From assembly GCA_944990035.1 (NCBI GenBank), contig CALYLX010000101.1, positions 124,001-188,000 of the forward strand: a stretch of DNA of 64,000 nucleotides, in the 5' to 3' direction. The position numbers and the translations under genes are program-made. The stretch comes from Clitopilus passeckerianus (Eukaryota; Basidiomycota; Agaricomycetes; Agaricales; Entolomataceae). The notes beneath the pieces were generated by a model. That model saw only the letters and a list, made by a program, of their open reading frames with translations. It had not been told where the DNA came from and made no database searches. Positions 15,233 through 26,618 of the stretch are shown here, one piece after another (within the stretch, counting starts at the first letter, position 1; every line of letters begins with the position of its first letter).

Positions 15233-16349
15233 ATGAGTGTACGTCATATTCCCAGGCCTTCTATTGTATTCTGGCTGATTGTTCTTTTTATCTTATAGAG
15301 CCGTGTTGACAAGAAGCAATGCCACATTTGTGGTAAAATCCTTTCAGGCGACCTGAGCCGCCACCTTCTCATTCACAGCGGAGTAAAACAGTATGTCCTC
15401 CCGATCCTCTTGTTGAACATGAGCTGACGACCAACCAGACATAATTGTCCCATGCCCGGATGCAAGTTCGCGGCCCACCAAAAGAGTAATCTGAAATCGC
15501 ACATAAATAAGCAGTAGGTCTATCGCCTCCCTTCACGCTTATCCAGGACCGATGAAGTTTTGTAGTACGGGCGAGAAGCCGTTTCAGTGCATGGTTTGCG
15601 ATTGGGTCTGTGCGGATGCTGGCTCGTTGAGTCGCCATGAGTGGCACATTCACAAATTCCGCCGACAGGACAAGAAACGGGATGAGAGACCTAGTTTGAA
15701 GGCCTCTAAGCCGAAAGCAGTTAAACGATCTCCCAAACCGTACTCCCGCAAGCGATCCGTAGCAGCGTCCACTTCGTCTAGCTCCTCAGCGACAGCAACC
15801 CCTGCCCCCTCCTATCCCTCATCATTGGTGCTAGATTACTCGGCTTTCATGCCTTTTGACTTTGAGGGAATGAATCAATTCTTGAACGAAGCGGATCCCC
15901 AATGTCAAATTGCCCACTCCTCCTCAGAGAAGGTCAGGCGTTTCGAATTCGTCCAACCTGCCGCACCCCAGCAATCTCCGGCCGCCTTCGCAGCTGTTCC
16001 TCAGATTGCTGTCCACTCCAACGATTTCATGTACTCGTCAATTGACTTCTCCAGTTGGTCACCACCCCCTCTCACGCCCCCACCTGCATACGCCTACACT
16101 CCCCCAGCAGATGTCGGCTCCCCCGTGGCGGACTTCATACCCGAATTTGACGCCGCATGGAATGACCAGCCATCCCCACAGGTTTCAACCTGCAATACCT
16201 TGTTCACCACCCCACAAGAGTTCGACGGTCGGTATCCTTCTCAGCCTTTCCCAATGGAGCCTCTTGTTGGACCCTGGGGCTCATTTGAGCTCGACTTGTC
16301 TGCCTTCCCTCCTACCTCTACCGACTTTATTGAGGCTTCATTTGTTTAA
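15233..16349 (+). CDS. C2H2 zinc-finger transcription factor (three fingers)
   Basis: A tiny first exon (ATG AGT at 15233-15238) splices to SRVDKKQCHICGKILSGDL, then SRHLLIHSG. The second finger is HNCPMPGCKFAAHQKSNLKS with H..H. The third follows a classical TGEKP linker created by the last splice (NK|HTGEKPFQ): CMVCDWVCADAGSLSRHEWH and IH. A basic stretch (KASKPKAVKRSPKPYSRKR) is a likely nuclear localisation signal. The remaining 200 residues are Ser/Pro/acidic (FMPFDFEGMNQFLNEADP; FELDLSAFPP), consistent with an activation region. Exact reconstruction of the fingers and linker across three introns supports the model. It is a DNA-binding regulator of unknown targets, convergent with the GDSL gene downstream. 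Confidence 0.88.
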
Positions 16350-16623
16350 AACTTCTAGATTTAACGAGACCAGGACATTGTAATTTTATCATTATTTAAC
16401 GCATTTACATTCGTACATATATCTTTATCTTCTCATTTTAGAGCACCTTGAGCATTCAGTGTAATTTAGCATACCAACCTCACCTCAGAATCAATTTACT
16501 CCAGGGAAATTCCCATTCTAAATCCTGACTCTCAACGAACGATTGGAAATGTCAATTCTCTCTAGACACGAGCAAACGCGACACCCTGGTTCCAACCCGA
16601 CTAGCAACGCGTTTTGAACTATT

Positions 16624-17724
16624 CTAGCTAAGCCAAGTCGTCCACGAGTTTGGCTTCCCTTGTATGACTTGCGCCACTTCTCGGGCAACAATGCGGTCAG
16701 CCTGTTCGCTCGGATGCAGTTCGTCCCACCTGAAATATTCGGTTACTCTTATAGTTGCAAAACTCCAACTACATTACTCACCAGAGGTAACTGTCTCTCG
16801 CTGGACCATTGATAATCGTACAATTTCCAACCGTTCCATTGATCTGGAATACACAAGAATTGACGGCCCCCGTGACGTTGAAAGGAACCGTTCCGTTGAG
16901 ATACTCTGCAGGATTACTGTACATGTCGGCGAACAGGGAATGAGAGTCAAAAATTCCTGTAAGAAATGGGCTTAAGGTCGATTACCCTGCTCAAGCCACT
17001 GAGACAAACTTACCAACGTGTGCTCCAGACAGCTTCGGTGCTAGATCTTGTAGCATCAACTTAGTGAGAGCGTTACTAGACAGTATCATTTCCCTCATGA
17101 ACAAAGCCCATTCGGTTGTATTGCGAGGGTACGTCCAAAACCGATTCGGGTACGAATACGGGGCGTAAAGAATGGTGTTCTCTAGAGGTATCATCTAAAA
17201 CGCAAATTTTCAACGACCAGGGCGCCATTGTCGCAAATTCCACTCACGTTTTGGAAGAGGAAGTTCCTAGCCCCATTGTCATAGAGAGTCCGCACCCAAT
17301 CTACCATGCACGTTGTGACTTCAACAAGAGATGATGGCTTCTCTGTTAAGAGTGCGCTAACACCCAGGTCGTTGGTACCAATCCATAAGGAATAGATTGT
17401 CTCCCTCGGATCCAGCTGAGCAGTCTTGTTCTTGACGGCGGCTAGATAAGCAGGTATCTGGCTTTCGAAGACAGACGGGAAAGGTCGCGGTGTCAGCTTA
17501 TTGGAACAAGTTCCACCAGACTTTGCGAAAGGGTAGAGCGTCGCATTGGCGTATCTAGTTGCGTAGACTGGCCAAGCTGTGCCACCATCTCCAACATTAA
17601 CGATGTCGGTGTAGCTATCACCAAAAGTGACTAGGTTTTTGATTTTCAGACCCTGTATTCCGGCGCCGTAGACAGAGGAGATAGCGGATAGTCCAAGAAC
17701 GATCCTGGAGCTGAGAGACTTCAT
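16624..17724 (-). CDS. Secreted SGNH/GDSL esterase, CE16-like (copy 1)
   Basis: The start at 17724 gives a signal peptide, MKSLSSRIVLGLSAISSVYG. Block I is NLVTFGDSYTD with the nucleophile serine; YSLWIGTNDLG is block III; WDELHPSEQADRIVA holds the Asp-x-x-His pair of block V. Several N-glycosylation sequons occur (NATL, NKTA, NNTTEW-like, NGTV, NCTI). Four GT-AG introns place each exon in frame, for example FLFQN|MIPLE and SYLW|WDELH, and the protein ends NSWTTWLS with TAG at 16624-16626. The family covers extracellular acetyl or acyl esterases of plant cell-wall decay; the exact substrate is unknown. Length, about 310 residues, fits CE16. It is a close paralogue of the next gene on the same strand. 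Confidence 0.88.
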
Positions 17725-18231
17725 GGTGGGCCGTCAAGGCGGATTATCGACTCTCATCCATATGCTCGCCTTTTGAAGTCCTTCATCGGCGCGTCCTTGC
17801 GGGTCGGTTGTATTCTAACCGCTGTATACTATATCATGAGGCCGTGAGAAGGTAGAAACAAAGCATTTAAAATATCTTTAAAGAATATTTTTATCAGTCG
17901 TTGCGATAGTGGGTGGAAAAGAACACGCTTTGCGCTCGCTTGCAACCAATTTACACCGAGTTCTGGTCATCGGATCTCCCCCGAAATTCTAGAAATAGAT
18001 ATGTCCGGCCCGCCAAGCCTATTTCGAGCCGCCTTTCGGGGTCCGCAAATTCAGGGAATTAATATCGAAATTAGAAGTGATTTGCAGTGAATCAAGAAGC
18101 GTTTGTATCCTGTCAGGCGAAGGCCACCAAATGAATAATGGTAGAAAGGGTATATAGCTGAAACTAGCCGGTTTTTGACTACCAGTGTTTATATCCCCTT
18201 GAGGCTTTAAGCTTCAAGTCAGAAGGCCTAC
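17725..18231. other. Intergenic between tandem esterase genes
   Basis: Upstream region of copy 1 and downstream region of copy 2. It contains an AT-rich tract (tttaaaatatctttaaagaa, about 17867-17886) that could include TATA-like sequence for copy 1. No gene is seen. Confidence 0.35.
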
Positions 18232-19348
18232 TTAGCTCAACCAGGTGGTCCACTGGTTTGGCCTGCCTTGTATGACCTGAGCGATTTCCCTGGCCACGAT
18301 GCGATCCGCTTGTTCAGATGGGTGCAATTCGTCGTACCTGACGGAGAGGACATACAATTAATCATACTGCCACACAAGCCATGTCAATTTGACTCACCAA
18401 AGGTAGCTATCGACGGCAGGACCCGTGACGGTGGTGCAGTCACCAACGGTTCCATTGACGGGAAATACGCAGGCGTTAATGCAGCCTGTAACGTTAGGCT
18501 CCACCGTGCCGTTTAGGTACCTCTTGGGGTGGTTGTACATGTCGGTGAATAGAGCGTGCGAGTCGAAAATGCCTGCCCGAGTGGTATTAGAAGCAGCATT
18601 TCCTCGTGAAAGCTTGATGATGACTGACCAACATGTGCTCCGGGAAGTTTAGGTGCGAGATCCTGCAACATGAGCTTGGTAAGAGCATTGCCTGCCGTGG
18701 ACAATTCACGCATCGTCAGGCTCCATTCAGTCGCGTTGTGGGCATAAGGCCAGTACCGGTTGGGATAGGAAGCTGGGGAATATATCGGGGTTTTTTCTAG
18801 AGGAATCATCTGTTTTGCGTTAGTACATGATCATGAACAGGAATCCGGTGAGCATAACGCACATTCTGGAACAGGAAGTTCCTTGCGCCACTTGCATAAA
18901 GAGTCCTGACCCAGTTGACCATGCATGTGGTGACCTCAACGAGGTTTGATTTGCTTTCTGTGAGGAGAGCACTAGAGCCAACATCGTTGGTGCCAAGCCA
19001 TAATGTGTACAACGTCTCTTGAGGTTTCAGAGTCAGAGACCGGTTATGAATCTCCTGGAGGTACAACGGAATTTGGCTCTCGAAAAGTGAAGGGAAAGGA
19101 CGGTAGGTCAAGTCGTTCGAGCATGTGGCCCCTGCCCGAGCAAACGGATGCAAAGCGACCTTCGCATACCCAGCTGCATAGGTAGGCCAGGCGACTCCAG
19201 CGTCTCCTGTGATCACGACATCGGTGTAGCTGTCGCCGAAAGTGACCAAATGCTTGATTTGACGTGGTATGCCGAAAGCATCAGCTGAAGGAAGCGCAAC
19301 TAGTGCAAGTGTTACGGCTTGTATGAGAACGCGTTTGAACGGTGCCAT
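18232..19348 (-). CDS. Secreted SGNH/GDSL esterase, CE16-like (copy 2)
   Basis: The frame is open further upstream, but the start at 19348 is preferred because it gives a clean signal peptide, MAPFKRVLIQAVTLALVALP, then SADAFG. Block I is HLVTFGDSYTDV, block III YTLWLGTNDVG and block V YDELHPSEQADRIVA. Exon order and intron positions match copy 1: FLFQN|, |MIPLEKTPIYSP, GAHVG|, |IFDSHALF, SYLW|. It ends NQWTTWLS with TAA at 18232-18234, so both C-termini are nearly the same. The pair clearly arose by tandem duplication and remains collinear. Both copies keep catalytic Ser, Asp and His, so both are probably active extracellular carbohydrate esterases. Confidence 0.88.
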
Positions 19349-20491
19349 CGTCAAGAACCTCGGGGGCGAATTCAACATTTTTGCTGCCTTTTCAAGCCGG
19401 AGGATCATACGTTCGGACATTTAGATTTGCTCTGCATCATCATGAGACCAGTTCGTCCTTCCCGACGAGTGATGCGACGGCCTCGAAATCTATTTCTTGC
19501 ATTTTCTGTGAACATTGTCGGCGAAACTGGTAGAGATTGGGGATTTGCGCGGTGTTTGCTTCATTGCTGGTGGGAAAAGCTGAGTGCATTCGATATCGGG
19601 CCGTACCGCGGCCGCCAAAGATTCGGTGTCTATCGACGTCTATCGTCAGCATGCGTGTGTCAAAGTCCGGCCAATTCAGCTTGCCAAACGCTCTTGAGGC
19701 GCGATACAAAGACTGCTGGCCACGCCAGGCTCGCGGTTCGTTGTGAAGCCCTGTCCGCAGGTCAGGGTCTCCGGTAAATATAAATTTACCACCCTCTACT
19801 CATGCATTCATGTTCGGAATGCGGTTGTTCCGAAGTTCATACGATCACTTTGTCCAAATTCGCCATTTACCCCTCAAGGTCTAGTCCCTCGTGGCAAACA
19901 TCATGCACGCTGTTGAGAGGTGTTACAGATGCAGCTTCACCAACAGCAGCGATCCTGGGGCAACCTAGTGGTCCATGAAGACGGCTCAGACCATCGTGCG
20001 TTCCTTGGTACTCCACCCCAATATTAATCCCTGCGTGTGTGTGGGCGTGGCCAGATGCCGAACCGACCGAATGCATGGGATATCCTATGGGCGTGATACC
20101 GTAATGGACTCACAACCTCCTAGGATCAAGCTTCCTATCGATATGATGGTCTTGCCCAACGTCGCAATGCACAAGGCAGCGGAAATCATTGGCCCAAAAT
20201 TGGACCTAGCTGCTCTAAACACCGGACATTGGCCACGCAGCTTCCGGTCATGTATGTATTCCTGTTGCCCCTTGAAGGCTTGGACTAAGCCACCAAAGGC
20301 ACCCCTCTGCCACACGTCACTTATCGCCTTCCCGATCCATATGTGGCTGAGTAGCCGGCTGATTGACCTAAACATGCCCCACTATTAGACGGGGTCATCT
20401 TCACTAAAACGAGATTCACGACAATGTATATAAGTAGCCTGGATTTGCTTCCGGTCAAGTCCCCCATTCCCTGCCTCCGACTCACCACCCC
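19349..20491. other. Intergenic, 1.14 kb
   Basis: It lies between the divergent esterase and ICMT genes and so contains both promoters. A 137-codon frame (19975-20388, +) and an 89-codon frame (19440-19709, -) exist, but neither shows a known motif, signal peptide or splice context. I see no repeats. Confidence 0.35.
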
Positions 20492-21373
20492 ATGTCTTCC
20501 TCTGAGCTCGTTGTGAAATGGATCGCGTATCTGGCTTCGGCCGTCTCTGTGCATGTCTCACTATCGCCGCCTAACCCGCCAGTCAAGAAGAGCAATCAGG
20601 TTCCGAACACGCTTTTCGAGAAGTTCATACAGTCGATTACATTCTTCACGAAGGTATGCCTTCCTGCCAACTTCAAACCTATCGGGTGCTTATATCCTTC
20701 GTTACAGTCCATGGTGTGGGCTGGGGTGTGCTGGGATCTTTTTGCCAGCACGGCGAGCTTCTTACTCCAAGGGACCTCGGACCAACTTGGCATTAGCTTC
20801 ATCGAAGGGATCTGCGGTGGGGAACCGAGCGCCTTATGGACGGTCCACCCGCCGATGCTGGCAGCCAGCGCCACTACAGTCTTCGCCGCGGTTCTGCGAG
20901 TCTGGTAGGTGTCCTAATCCTTTTCCCTCAATCTGAAACGCGCCACTTACTTGGTGCTATCTCCTACTTTACGAAACCCACCCTTTCATCCGTTCATTCG
21001 TCCTCCGAACAGGTGCTTTAAGAGCCTTGGGAGCCTGTTTACCTTCGAGATCTCTATTCGGCCAGAACACGCTCTGATCACCTCCGGTCCATACGGATGG
21101 GTTCGGCATCCAAGCTACACCGGCGTCTTCATGACGCTGGTTGGCGCTTCCGCACTTTGGGCATCCCCGGGCGGATGGATACGTGAATGTGGGCTGCACT
21201 CCCACCTCTGCATCCTGTTCCTCGTCCTCTGGACTGTCAAGTGCCTCATCGCTTTCAAGGGAACCACCAAGCGCATCGGTATCGAGGACCAAGCACTTCG
21301 CAAGGAGTTCGGTCCCCGTTGGGACCAGTGGGCAAAAAAAGTACCCCAAGTCCTTATCCCTTACGTCCTTTGA
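20492..21373 (+). CDS. Isoprenylcysteine carboxyl methyltransferase (ICMT/STE14) family protein
   Basis: Three exons starting at 20492. The protein has hydrophobic N-terminal segments (VVKWIAYLASAVSVHVSL; MVWAGVCWDLFASTASFLL) and an intron join RVW|CFKSLG. It then carries the family hallmarks: SGPYGWVRHPSYTGVF (the SAM/prenyl substrate region), a membrane hairpin (LCILFLVLWTVKCLIAF) and the C-terminal RIGIEDQALRKEFGPRWDQW box. The stop is at 21371-21373. ICMT enzymes methylate the prenylated C-terminal cysteine of Ras-type proteins and pheromones at the ER. Mushrooms usually have many diverged paralogues, and this may be one of those rather than the core STE14. The frame is intact. Confidence 0.85.
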
Positions 21374-21890
21374 TTCGCTTTTGGTTGGCTTGTATCGACT
21401 GTGAGCACGCGGTAGGGGGTGGCGGAGCGCTGTTGTGACCGGTGGTTTTGGAGTGCCGGGGATGGATATCCCTTTGACATGCATACTGTAGTTCATAGTA
21501 TTTCGTTTACTTGTAATGGATTTTCATGAATCATGATGGACATGTTCTTGATGAAAATTGTCCTTCATAAGTTTCAAATGCCCAGACACTCCGCGGTGAA
21601 AGGGAACACCAATGTCTGAACGTTTGTCAAACACCTGATCAGCCAGGTGACATCCATGCCACGCAGACGAGGCCACAAGTGTTAATCAGAAGTAACTAAT
21701 TCTCCCACCATGCCGGAGACTCAATGGAAATGTGGTGTCAAGATATGATCTGCCTTTCGTCCAAGCTAGAATTGAATAACATACAACAGATCCTAGAGAA
21801 GTATACAAGAAAACAGTCTCGTAAAAAGGATATAAATCGTATATGCATAAAAGTTCGTTCCAGTACCTCATATTCTCCTGCTCACGACAC
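21374..21890. other. Intergenic between convergent genes
   Basis: The 3' flanks of the ICMT-family gene and the calcineurin gene face each other here. AT-rich parts could hold the two polyadenylation regions. No coding sequence is supported. Confidence 0.4.
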
Positions 21891-24271
21891 TTATGCCGTT
21901 CCGTGTCTCTTCAGCGCAGCCGGTGGTCTCAGCGTCCTCCTTCCCTCCCTTGCCAATCGATCGGCGATCCTTTGCACCACATCTCCATCCCCCGGATGCT
22001 CTTCGTCAAGCGTCTTCTTGATCAGCTCCTCCATGGAAATTCCATCGTCCTGACTCATCCGACGCATGCTACCAGGGAACGCAGTTGGCGGTGCATCAGG
22101 TGAAAAGTGCGGAAGGCGTTCGTTCTGGATGTCAAATCGACGGCTGTGGGTGGAGGTGTTAGTAGGCGCAAGGGCGGAACGAGGAGGAGAGGAGATACGC
22201 ACGCTTCGTCAAACGAACGAATAGATTTTCCAAGCTGGGCACCCGTAACACCAAGCTTCCGATGTCCTTCTGGCAGAGAAGCCTGCGGGTATTCACTATT
22301 AAGCGAGAACTCAGTCGCATTCTCAGATTCCTCCCTATAAGCATCAAAGCTGGTTCAGAAAATGCCCAAAATTCTTGGAGATGAGAAAATCATACCGGAG
22401 CATCTCAAATATCCTCTGCATCTTCCCAACCGCCAAGATCTTACTCTTAATCTCCTCCCTCCTCTTCAAAATATCCTCAGGTGACTGATCTGCTTCAATG
22501 GCCTCATCAGGATCGGCCTCCGACAACTCTTCCTGGCTGCAAATGCTCAGAACGGCCAGCAGCATGTCGGTGACTACAGCACCAAAACAAGCAGCATGTC
22601 AGCTTCGTTCAGATACATGGAAGGGAATTTACCCGCTTTTGGCACCAACAAACGGTAAACTCCACGTAAATGCGTCGATGAAATTAGGAAGCCAGTACGG
22701 GTGCGAGCTGTAGTTGAACTGGCGGATGGTAATGTTCTTGTTAGCATATTTGAGCACAGCGCCGCGGTTGTGGTATACGTCGAGGTAGTTTGGTGCCGAG
22801 AAGATGGTGATGACCGAAGGGAACTTTTTAGTTGGTGTTTTCCGGTGCATTGTATATCTGATGCATAGTCAGACGAGGGCCAGAGACAACGAACGAGGTG
22901 GGCTAAACGTACCCAGCATCTTGTGCCTCGTGACCACGTATAATACCCAACAGCTGATTCCGCTCCAGGAACTGACAGGAGGCTTCGTATCTGACGAAAG
23001 GCAATCATGATGAGCATATATCTTGGTGGCGTCAACCAGATAGCAACATACGTGAAGAAGAACGAGCAACCCCTCGTTCCATTATGCAGGAACGTCGTGC
23101 CAGCTGCCAGCCCAGGACCATGCTGAGACGGCTCCTGCTCATGGCCATATGTCGCTATCGGATCTGACCAGAGCAAGTCACATAAGAGTCCGTGGTTTCC
23201 GGGTTCCTGGAACCGGTCCATCTGGATAGCAGAGTGGTGAGTTTGGAGGTACGCATATATGAATTGGGAACAGATGACGCACGGAGTGGATATCCTTGAG
23301 AGTGATAAGCTCTGGTGATAGGCCACCGTGGACACAGAAGAAACGTCCGTCCACGAGCGCGGTGACTGGAAGGGCGTGGAAGGAGGATATGCAGGCTTCG
23401 TATACGGTTTCGCCGTATTTATGGAAGCCTAGTATAGATATCAGCATTCTTCATCAAGATAGTGAAGGCAGGAGCAAAATCACATTCGCGTTTGAAGGTG
23501 AAATATTCTGTAAGGTGCCGGCATTCATGGTTTCCACGAAGGAGAGTAATTTTGTTCGGGTAGCAGATCTTTAAGCTGTAGAGGTATAGCAGGCACTAGA
23601 GAGATCGTGTCAAGAAGGTGCCAAGGTGCAAAAACCAATAACCACACCTCAATACCAAAACTACCTCGATCGACGTAGTCTCCCAAGAAGAGGTAATTAT
23701 TCTCCTCCATGTTTCCACCGACTTCAAACAGCTTCATGAGGTCGTACTAGAGAGGATGTTAAGCGATGGTCGAGAGGTGATCATCTGAAAGGACTTGCAT
23801 ATTGCCCATGGATGTCCCCGCATACTATTCAAGCCGAGTGAGATGGATAAGGATAAGAAACCAGCAAGGCTTACTCGTAACAGGGCTCTTCACATCCACC
23901 AGATTTGGCTCGCTTTTCAATATGCTCGTCGCGTATTTGATGATATGCAACGCCTGGGCTTCAGTCAGACGACCCTCACGGAAGAAGTGTTCTTTCAAGT
24001 ATCGTGGATTTGGCTTCCAATCTCGCGAATCGCGGGGAAGTTGACCACGTTCATTTTTCAGGTAGAGCTCGGCGTCGGTTGGCCTATGAGCCACGGGTTG
24101 AGGGACCTAAAATGAACTTCGTTTAGCGCCGCTAGCCTCGTGCTGAATAACAAAGGGTGCGCAACAGACATTCTTGACTTGGCGTTCGGTTAAGTTGTGT
24201 GGTGTCTTGTACTGAGGTGGTATCCCAGCTCTTGCTAACGTTTGCGACTGGGTCCTTGTGTGGGATGCCAT
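21891..24271 (-). CDS. CNA1: Calcineurin catalytic subunit A (PP2B)
   Basis: Ca2+/calmodulin-dependent Ser/Thr phosphatase. The first true ATG is at 24271 ([16 protein letters not shown]); the frame upstream of it has only a TTG. Metal-site motifs are all present: [53 protein letters not shown], and [15 protein letters not shown]. The calcineurin B-binding helix region ([17 protein letters not shown]) is followed by a calmodulin-binding segment ([20 protein letters not shown]) and a C-terminal autoinhibitory-like stretch ([15 protein letters not shown]). The end is LKRHGTA with TAA at 21891-21893. About a dozen introns interrupt it, one with a GC donor (23747-23798). The enzyme acts with calcineurin B, dephosphorylating Crz1-type factors in stress and morphogenesis. 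It looks intact. Confidence 0.95.
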
Positions 24272-25174
24272 TCGTTGTTTATGTTGAGAGGGCAACTGCA
24301 GAATTCAGTCGGCACATGTAAAACGCCCATCAGATCATCGCTGAAGCGACTGTCGAACTGTATTTGTTCGTGCTTGTCTGGCCTGTAGGCTGTTGGCATT
24401 GGCGCTCGCACTGAGGACGACGTTTGTGACGACGAGCAAAGGGAAGGAATAAGGCGTGACATTGGCGTAAGCGCGGCCTGGGAGTTTCTGGGATAGATGG
24501 CAGCAATCTCGCATAGGATGCCTTCTCAATCTGCCGTGATAATCCAAGGCTGTGTTTAACATCAGGCAGTGCCTCTCATTTTTCGTATAAATCTCTCGGA
24601 TGCATGGCCCGGACGGATTCCGGTTTGTCTATGTTCACAGAACTTTAACTGACGTGGTCTTCACACCATTCCGACTGACATTACAAACCCCAAATACAGT
24701 TCCCGCGATGCAGACGACATAACAGCTCGGTGGAGAAGTTCCTAGCCCTCGAACATAGAGCGATCTCCGAATAGACGAACTAACTTGGTTGGGCTTCGTC
24801 AGTGGTGATTTCCTTCAAATTCGTGGAGAGAACACATATACATATCGAGGCCCATATGGTTTCAGCCAAGCCACAGGGTTGACGTTGAGTATATGAGCGC
24901 CTGGTAAATCCCCTTCAAGTTGGACGAAGAACCCACATGGATGACTGCTAATTTCTATAATTGGGTTCTGACGATCCTCCGCTTCTGCTGTCGAAGGCGT
25001 TCCAGATGGTCGACATCTTATCAAGGAATACGGCTGCGGGGAAGCATGATAGCGAGTGGGTACATTAAACTAATATATATGGAGGCGATACATGGAAGCA
25101 ATGGGTATAGATACAGTGATCAAAATGAGAAATAAGAATTATACAAATAGCGACAGCCCGACTTTGTGCCCAGG
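24272..25174. other. Intergenic, calcineurin 5' flank to transposon region
   Basis: The calcineurin promoter should lie in the first few hundred bases. The rest has no supported gene; short frames near 24815-25135 have no motif. The region forms the left border of the repeat-rich block. Confidence 0.35.
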
Positions 25175-25472
25175 ACTTATTGCTGTTTTCGATTGAGATG
25201 GTGCGCCATCAAAAACCAAAATAAACGCACTGGGACGTCGAAAATCTTCGAGACCCGTTATCTCGCTCAAATCTCAATGGATTGGGCTAAATATTGGTGC
25301 ATTGGAAAGCTGTACTATGGAGCTGTTGCGCCCCATAAGTAGCAGACTTGAAATTTGAGGTGGAGAACAATGTGGGCCGGGTACCCTTCTAAGCATGTAT
25401 GTGTCATTGGGGGGTCATTGCGGGGCTGGAAAGCCTTGAGATTGTATTTCTAAAGGACTTGGGTATATATAT
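25175..25472 (+). repeat. Inverted repeat, left arm (about 300 bp)
   Basis: This arm begins near TTATTGCTGTTTTC and runs to GGGTATATATAT. It matches the reverse complement of 25870-26172 with only scattered base changes and few indels; shared words include GTGCATTGGAAAGCTGTAC and GGGCCGGGTACCCTTCTAAG. About 400 bp separate the arms. This is the structure of a fold-back or MITE-like element; no transposase is encoded. Confidence 0.75.
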
Positions 25473-25869
25473 AATGCACCCCATATGTAGCATAGTGGTT
25501 AGTGAGATTTTGAGGTACATAGACACCAGATATTTACATGCAACAGCTATGACCTTCAACCATTCAATTACCATGGTAAATCAGATTCTGTACACTTGTA
25601 AATGTAGAAAATGGTCATGAATACGCATATAGAGATCCCTAGCCATGAGATGGATGGTCCGACGAGCCCTACAGAAGGAAATAGGACTTGAATTAGACTG
25701 ATTATCTTCGTGACTTCCGAACAGGTATACTCTGTCATGTAAAGTCCAGATATACATCTAGATGCCATTTTGGTATTATGTTTCCGTGCATTATCTATCT
25801 TTTGAATTCTGAGCTGAGCTGGAGCTGGAGCTGGAGCAACATGGCGAACACATGCTGAAAAGTGGCTGT
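25473..25869. other. Spacer of the inverted repeat
   Basis: The 397-bp centre has no open gene. It includes a short GAGCTG-type microsatellite (25811-25837) and the word TAGCATAGTGG (25488-25498), which resembles a tRNA A box but has no B box at the right distance. Confidence 0.4.
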
Positions 25870-26172
25870 TATATATATACCCCAAGTTCTTCAGAAATAC
25901 AATCTCAAGGCTTTCCAGCCCCGCAATGACTCCCCAATGACACATACATGCTTAGAAGGGTACCCGGCCCACAATGTTCTCCACCTCAAATTTCAAGTCT
26001 GCTACCTATGGGGCGTAACAGCTCCATAGTACAGCTTTCCAATGCACCAATATTTAGCCCAATCCGTTGAGATTTGAGCAAGATAACGGGTCTCAAAGAT
26101 TTTCGACGTCTCGGTGCGTTTATTTTGGTTTTTGATGGTGTGCCATCTCAATTGAAAACAGCAATAATAAGT
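25870..26172 (-). repeat. Inverted repeat, right arm (about 300 bp)
   Basis: Reverse-complement partner of 25175-25472. The arms differ at isolated positions, several of them C/T or G/A, so the pair is old enough to have drifted but still long and similar enough to fold into a hairpin. Confidence 0.75.
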
Positions 26173-26618
26173 ACATAAGAAAGAATGAAACAAGAGACAT
26201 CTACCCAAAATCTTATTAGCCTATGGAAGAAGACATTAGTCTGCAGCAATAATAGACTCATTATTAGGATCACCCACCTGACTCTAGTGAGCATTGGCAA
26301 GCCGTGCAGAACGGTAAAGCATTGATGGATCAACTGGAATCCCAGACTTCCTCCCAGTCATTCTCCTTGCCAATCTTCTTCTTGGTGACAGCCTGAGCAA
26401 CCAACCTAGAGCTTTGTTGCCTTCCTTTTGAAGCAGCCTCTTGAACCACAAATGGCATCTGTGAAACAAGAATGAATAACAGTAAGCCTTGTATGCCATA
26501 CTAAGTTGTATGAGGTGACAACTCCTTCAGCAGAGAAGCCCAGGAGAATGCTACCTTGAATTTCCACATGAACCTTTGTTCGACGTTTGCTTCTCGCCGT
26601 GTCCGTTTAATTGGGTTC
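26173..26618. other. Unassigned stretch left of the gypsy LTR
   Basis: On the minus strand a short stretch reads like a spliced exon (acceptor near 26460, then MPFVVQEAASKGRQQSSRL, later GKENDWEEVWD) before a stop. It resembles coding sequence but I cannot name the family, and no complete gene can be built. It may be a remnant cut by the retrotransposon. Confidence 0.3.

Noticed and set aside
19975..20388. 137-codon open frame before the ICMT gene
   Set aside because: No conserved motif could be identified and no promoter or splice context supports it.
25488..25498. tRNA A-box-like word TAGCATAGTGG, possible tRNA or SINE
   Set aside because: No B box or clover-leaf partner sequence is found at the proper distance.
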